Below are positions 59,234 to 61,692 of a stretch of 61,692 bases of DNA, one piece after another (within the stretch, counting starts at the first letter, position 1; each line of letters opens with the position of its first letter). The translations under genes were made by a program, and so were the position numbers. This DNA is from Actinacidiphila acidipaludis (GTDB lineage Bacteria; Actinomycetota; Actinomycetes; Streptomycetales; Streptomycetaceae), in the NCBI RefSeq assembly GCF_019890725.1, contig NZ_JAINZZ010000048.1, forward strand, positions 1 to 61,692, in the 5' to 3' direction. A model generated the notes under the pieces. It worked only from the letters and a program-made list of their open reading frames with translations. It had not been told where the DNA came from and ran no database searches.

Positions 59234-60799
59234 TCAGGTCTCCGCCGGCGCGCCGTGTCCCGGCGCGTCGTCCGGGGCCTTGCGCGGCAGCAGACCGACC
59301 GCGGGAAGGCAGACGGCGGCGACCGCGAGGACCACGATCAGACTGATCGTCATCGCCCGCCCCTGACCGCCGGTGTCGGCGATCCGGAAGAAGACCGACG
59401 TGACCGCCGCCGAGCCGATGCCCGCCGCGAGCTGCTGCACCGCGCTCAGCGAGCCGCTGGCGCTGCCGGCCTCGTCGCCGGCGATGTCCCCGAGCGCGAC
59501 GTCGAAGATCGTGCCGTAGCAGGCGCCCATGCCGAGCCCGGTGAGGAACACCGCGGGGGCCAGTCCCCACAGGCTCAGGGACGTCCCGGAGTGCGCGACG
59601 AGCGCCAGCAGCCAGCCGCAGCCGCCCAGCACGAGGAGCAGGCCGATGCGGATCAGGTTCCGGCCGAGCCGCTTGATCAGCGCCATGCACGCGCCCGCCG
59701 AGACGATGATGCCGAGGGTCAGCGGCAGGAGGCCGAGCGCGGCCGTCCGCGGCGTGGCGTGCAGGCCGTCCTGCATGAACAGCGACAGCACGTAGACCAG
59801 ACCGCTGGTCGCGGCGAAGACCACGAGACCGAGCAGCATGCCCGACGAGAAGCCCCGGTTGCGCAGCAGGGAGGGCTTGAGCAGCGGCTGGGCGGCGGTG
59901 CCCTGCCGGCGGGCGAAGGCGGCGAAGAACAGCAGGCCGGCGGCGACCGAGCCGATCGGCAAGGCCGTCCAGCCGTCGGTGGAGCCCTCGATCAGCCCGT
60001 ACAGCAGGCCGAACATCGCGGCTGCGAGCAGCCCGGACCCGACGCCGTCGACCACGGTGTCCCGCCGGGCGTCCCGGTCGCGCGGCAGCAGCCGCAGGGC
60101 CAGGACGAGGCCGGCACCGCCGAGCAGCAGGTTGATCAGGAAGACCGGCCGCCAGGACAGTCCGGCGATGTCGGCGTCGATGACGAGTCCGGCGAGGACC
60201 GGCCCGCCGACCGAGGCGAGGCCGAGCAGCGGCCCGAACATCCCGAACGCCTTGCCCAGCATGTCCCGGGTGAAGGTCTTGGTCATGATCGCCATGCCCT
60301 GCGGGATCAGCAGCGCGCCGAAGGCGCCCTGCGCGACCCGGGCGACGATCAGCAGGGCGGGGTCGGGTGCGATGCCGCAGACGGCCGAGGCGGCGGTGAA
60401 CCCGGCCATGCCGGCCAGGAAGAGCCGGCGCTGCCCGAACTTGTCGCCCAGCCGTCCGCCGATGACCAGCAGCACGCCCATGGCCAGGGCGTAGGACGAG
60501 CCCAGCCACTTGATGAGGCCGGGGCCGCCGCCGAGGTCGGCTGCGACGGTGGGCGCGGCGATGGTGGTCACCGTCGAGTCGATCATGTCGAGGGCGTCGG
60601 CGAGCAGGACCAGTCCCAGGATCGCCCACATCAGGCGGGTGGAGGGCGGCGTGCCGCCCGTGCCCGGTGGTGCGGCCTCCCCGGTCGGTGGCCCGCCCTG
60701 AGCGGTGCGCGCCGTGGAGGCCGCGGGCGAAGCGGACGCCGGTCCCGGCGTCGCTACGGGCGCCTCGGTCTGCGCGGGCTGCTGCGTCGTGGGATCCAT
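59234..60799 (-). CDS. MFS multidrug efflux pump, DHA2 (EmrB/QacA) family
   Basis: A 521-residue protein with about 14 hydrophobic helices. DHA2 motifs are visible: LGLVLLADALDMIDSTVTTIAAPTVAADL in helix 1, LLVIGGRLGDKFGQRRLFLAGM (motif A), and FGPLLGLASVGGPVLAGLV, close to motif C. It exchanges protons for drugs or metabolites. ATG 60799 follows a reasonable ribosome site (AAGGAGCGCGCC). The TetR gene 139 bases away and divergent is its likely repressor. The N-terminal 40 residues are Ala, Pro and Thr rich. Confidence 0.9.
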   Translation of the reverse strand: MDPTTQQPAQTEAPVATPGPASASPAASTARTAQGGPPTGEAAPPGTGGTPPSTRLMWAILGLVLLADALDMIDSTVTTIAAPTVAADLGGGPGLIKWLGSSYALAMGVLLVIGGRLGDKFGQRRLFLAGMAGFTAASAVCGIAPDPALLIVARVAQGAFGALLIPQGMAIMTKTFTRDMLGKAFGMFGPLLGLASVGGPVLAGLVIDADIAGLSWRPVFLINLLLGGAGLVLALRLLPRDRDARRDTVVDGVGSGLLAAAMFGLLYGLIEGSTDGWTALPIGSVAAGLLFFAAFARRQGTAAQPLLKPSLLRNRGFSSGMLLGLVVFAATSGLVYVLSLFMQDGLHATPRTAALGLLPLTLGIIVSAGACMALIKRLGRNLIRIGLLLVLGGCGWLLALVAHSGTSLSLWGLAPAVFLTGLGMGACYGTIFDVALGDIAGDEAGSASGSLSAVQQLAAGIGSAAVTSVFFRIADTGGQGRAMTISLIVVLAVAAVCLPAVGLLPRKAPDDAPGHGAPAET

Positions 60800-60897
60800 G
60801 GCGCGCTCCTTCCGTGCGGGGTGGGCAAGGCGGCGCCGCGCCAGGGCGGGCCGGCCTCCTCCAGCATAAGCAGAGTCACTTCATTTTCATAATGCCT

Positions 60898-60909
60898 CTA
60901 CTTTCGTAG
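60898..60909. promoter_or_regulatory. Possible TetR operator between pump and regulator
   Basis: CTACTTTCGTAG has inverted four-base ends (CTAC/GTAG) in an A+T-richer patch (CACTTCATTTTCATAATG just to the left) between the divergent pump and TetR genes. The symmetry is weak, so this is a candidate only. Confidence 0.3.
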
Positions 60910-60938
60910 TGGTCCTTGAAGCGGGCTACGATCGGGGC

Positions 60939-61574
60939 ATGACCACACAGGGTGAGGTGGCGGCGGACCCCGGCGGGGGCTCGGGGCGGGACGCCGCCGC
61001 GCCCGCGCAGGGACGGCGCGAGCGGAAGAAGGCACAGACCCGGCAGGCGCTGGCGGACGCCGCTCTGCGGCTCTTCACCGAGCGCGGCTACGACCAGGTG
61101 ACCGTCGCGCAGATCGCCGAGGAGGCGGACGTCGCCGTCGCCACGCTCTTCAAGCACGTGCCCGACGGCAAGGAGGCGCTGATCTTCGACGACGGCGTCG
61201 AGCGCCGTGAAGGACTGGTCGCCGCCGTCCGCGAGCGGCCGGAGGGCCGGTCGATCATCGCCGCGCTGCGTGCGTTCATCAGCGGCCGCGGTCCGTTCAT
61301 GGCCGAACCCACGCCCGAGTTCCGCCGCAGGACCGCGCTGATCACCGGCACGCCCGCCCTCGCGGACTACTCCAGGAAGCTGTGGGTCGCGAGCGAGGAC
61401 GCCCTCGCCGAGGCCGTGGCCGCCGAGGCCGGCCGCACGGCCGACGACATGACCGTGCGGGCGCTCGTCCGCTATGTGCTCGAAGTGCCCGACCTCGCCG
61501 GACGGGCGTCCGACCCGCGCGCCGCCATGGACGCCGTCTTCGACCTGCTGGAAGCGGGCTGGCCCGGCCCCTGA
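60939..61574 (+). CDS. TetR-family regulator, probable repressor of the DHA2 pump
   Basis: A 211-residue regulator. The helix-turn-helix region reads RQALADAALRLFTERGYDQVTVAQIAEEADVAVATLFKHVPDGKEAL, a normal TetR DNA-binding domain though with HVPDGKE in place of the usual YFPSKE. The C-terminal domain is helical and would bind the drug or metabolite. ATG 60939 was chosen over upstream starts because the Ala/Gly-rich leader begins there. It is divergent from the pump, the classic arrangement for drug-induced efflux. The last 118 bases of the window hold no recognisable gene. Confidence 0.88.
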   Translation: MTTQGEVAADPGGGSGRDAAAPAQGRRERKKAQTRQALADAALRLFTERGYDQVTVAQIAEEADVAVATLFKHVPDGKEALIFDDGVERREGLVAAVRERPEGRSIIAALRAFISGRGPFMAEPTPEFRRRTALITGTPALADYSRKLWVASEDALAEAVAAEAGRTADDMTVRALVRYVLEVPDLAGRASDPRAAMDAVFDLLEAGWPGP

Positions 61575-61692
61575 AGCCGGGCCATGCGGTCCGCGTTCTG
61601 CGCCTTGCTCCCTGCGCCCGGGTCAGCCGCGCCGCGTCAGCCCGAGCGGCCGGCGGCGGGCGGCACGGCGCCGGGCGCGGAACCCGGAGGCC

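Noticed and set aside
57905..60892. 995-codon forward frame over the epoxide hydrolase and the DHA2 pump
   Set aside because: It has no recognisable domain, it overlaps two genes with clear motifs, and it looks like an Arg/Gly-rich GC shadow.
1..61692. tRNA, rRNA, insertion sequences and riboswitches
   Set aside because: I looked for them by eye and saw no cloverleaf, rRNA word, transposase motif or known riboswitch core; a covariance-model scan would be needed to exclude small RNAs.

Overview
The window reads as a piece of a Streptomyces-type actinomycete chromosome. GC is very high, with G or C in almost every third codon position. GTG and TTG starts are common, twin-arginine and lipoprotein export signals are frequent, leucine TTA codons are confined to three genes, and DasR-like and LacI/CebR-like operators can be seen. 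I saw no rRNA, tRNA, transposase, CRISPR array or phage genes.

Layout. 0-5 kb: the 3' end of an FAD monooxygenase with extreme C-ended codon use, a membrane-anchored protein of unknown function, a frameshifted remnant, two small conserved proteins, an APH-fold kinase and an SDR. 5-12.4 kb: a membrane acyltransferase, a pyruvate oxidase, a secreted family 8 polysaccharide lyase and an L,D-transpeptidase lipoprotein. 12.6-16.8 kb: an aldo/keto reductase, a glutamine-synthetase-like ligase, an amidohydrolase and a cytosine-deaminase-like enzyme; the ligase and amidohydrolase together look like a split FluG. 16.9-26.9 kb: a 1,356-residue secreted GH2 glycosidase with three F5/8C modules, then DUF899, a secreted unknown, an SDR, and an acyl-CoA dehydrogenase divergent from a TetR regulator.

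27.0-39.0 kb is the most interesting block, a phosphonate biosynthetic gene cluster. PEP mutase (EDK-x5-NS motif) and phosphonopyruvate decarboxylase make phosphonoacetaldehyde. They sit with a stand-alone acyl carrier protein, a glutamine-dependent asparagine-synthetase-type amidotransferase carrying a TTA codon, an AfsA/ScbA-type hotdog protein lodged between the two phosphonate genes, two tandem paralogous GT-A-like proteins and two overlapping ABC exporters. No reductase, transaminase or NRPS is present, so the product does not follow from known phosphonate pathways. A large composite palindrome with a DasR-like GGTCTAGACC core lies just upstream.

39.2-48.1 kb: a secreted PNGase A-like amidase, a secreted GH64 beta-1,3-glucanase, a GNAT, an ABC-2-like membrane protein, a methyltransferase and a NagZ-like GH3 with two DasR-like sites upstream. 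48.5-52.6 kb: a tight operon of a PhyH dioxygenase, a DUF6271-like protein, a PLP decarboxylase and a GNAT, running into an MFS exporter. That exporter is cut by a 2.1-kb inversion (about 52.75-54.87 kb) which also cuts an NmrA-like reductase; the four half-genes match reciprocally. 55-61.7 kb: a nucleotidyltransferase, an SRPBCC protein, a Tat-exported FAD oxidoreductase, an epoxide hydrolase, and a DHA2 efflux pump divergent from its likely TetR repressor.

Two themes recur: secreted glycan breakdown (PL8, GH2, PNGase A, GH64, GH3) under carbohydrate-responsive operators, and specialised metabolism (the phosphonate cluster and the PhyH/decarboxylase operon) that may answer to the same GlcNAc-sensing regulator, DasR.
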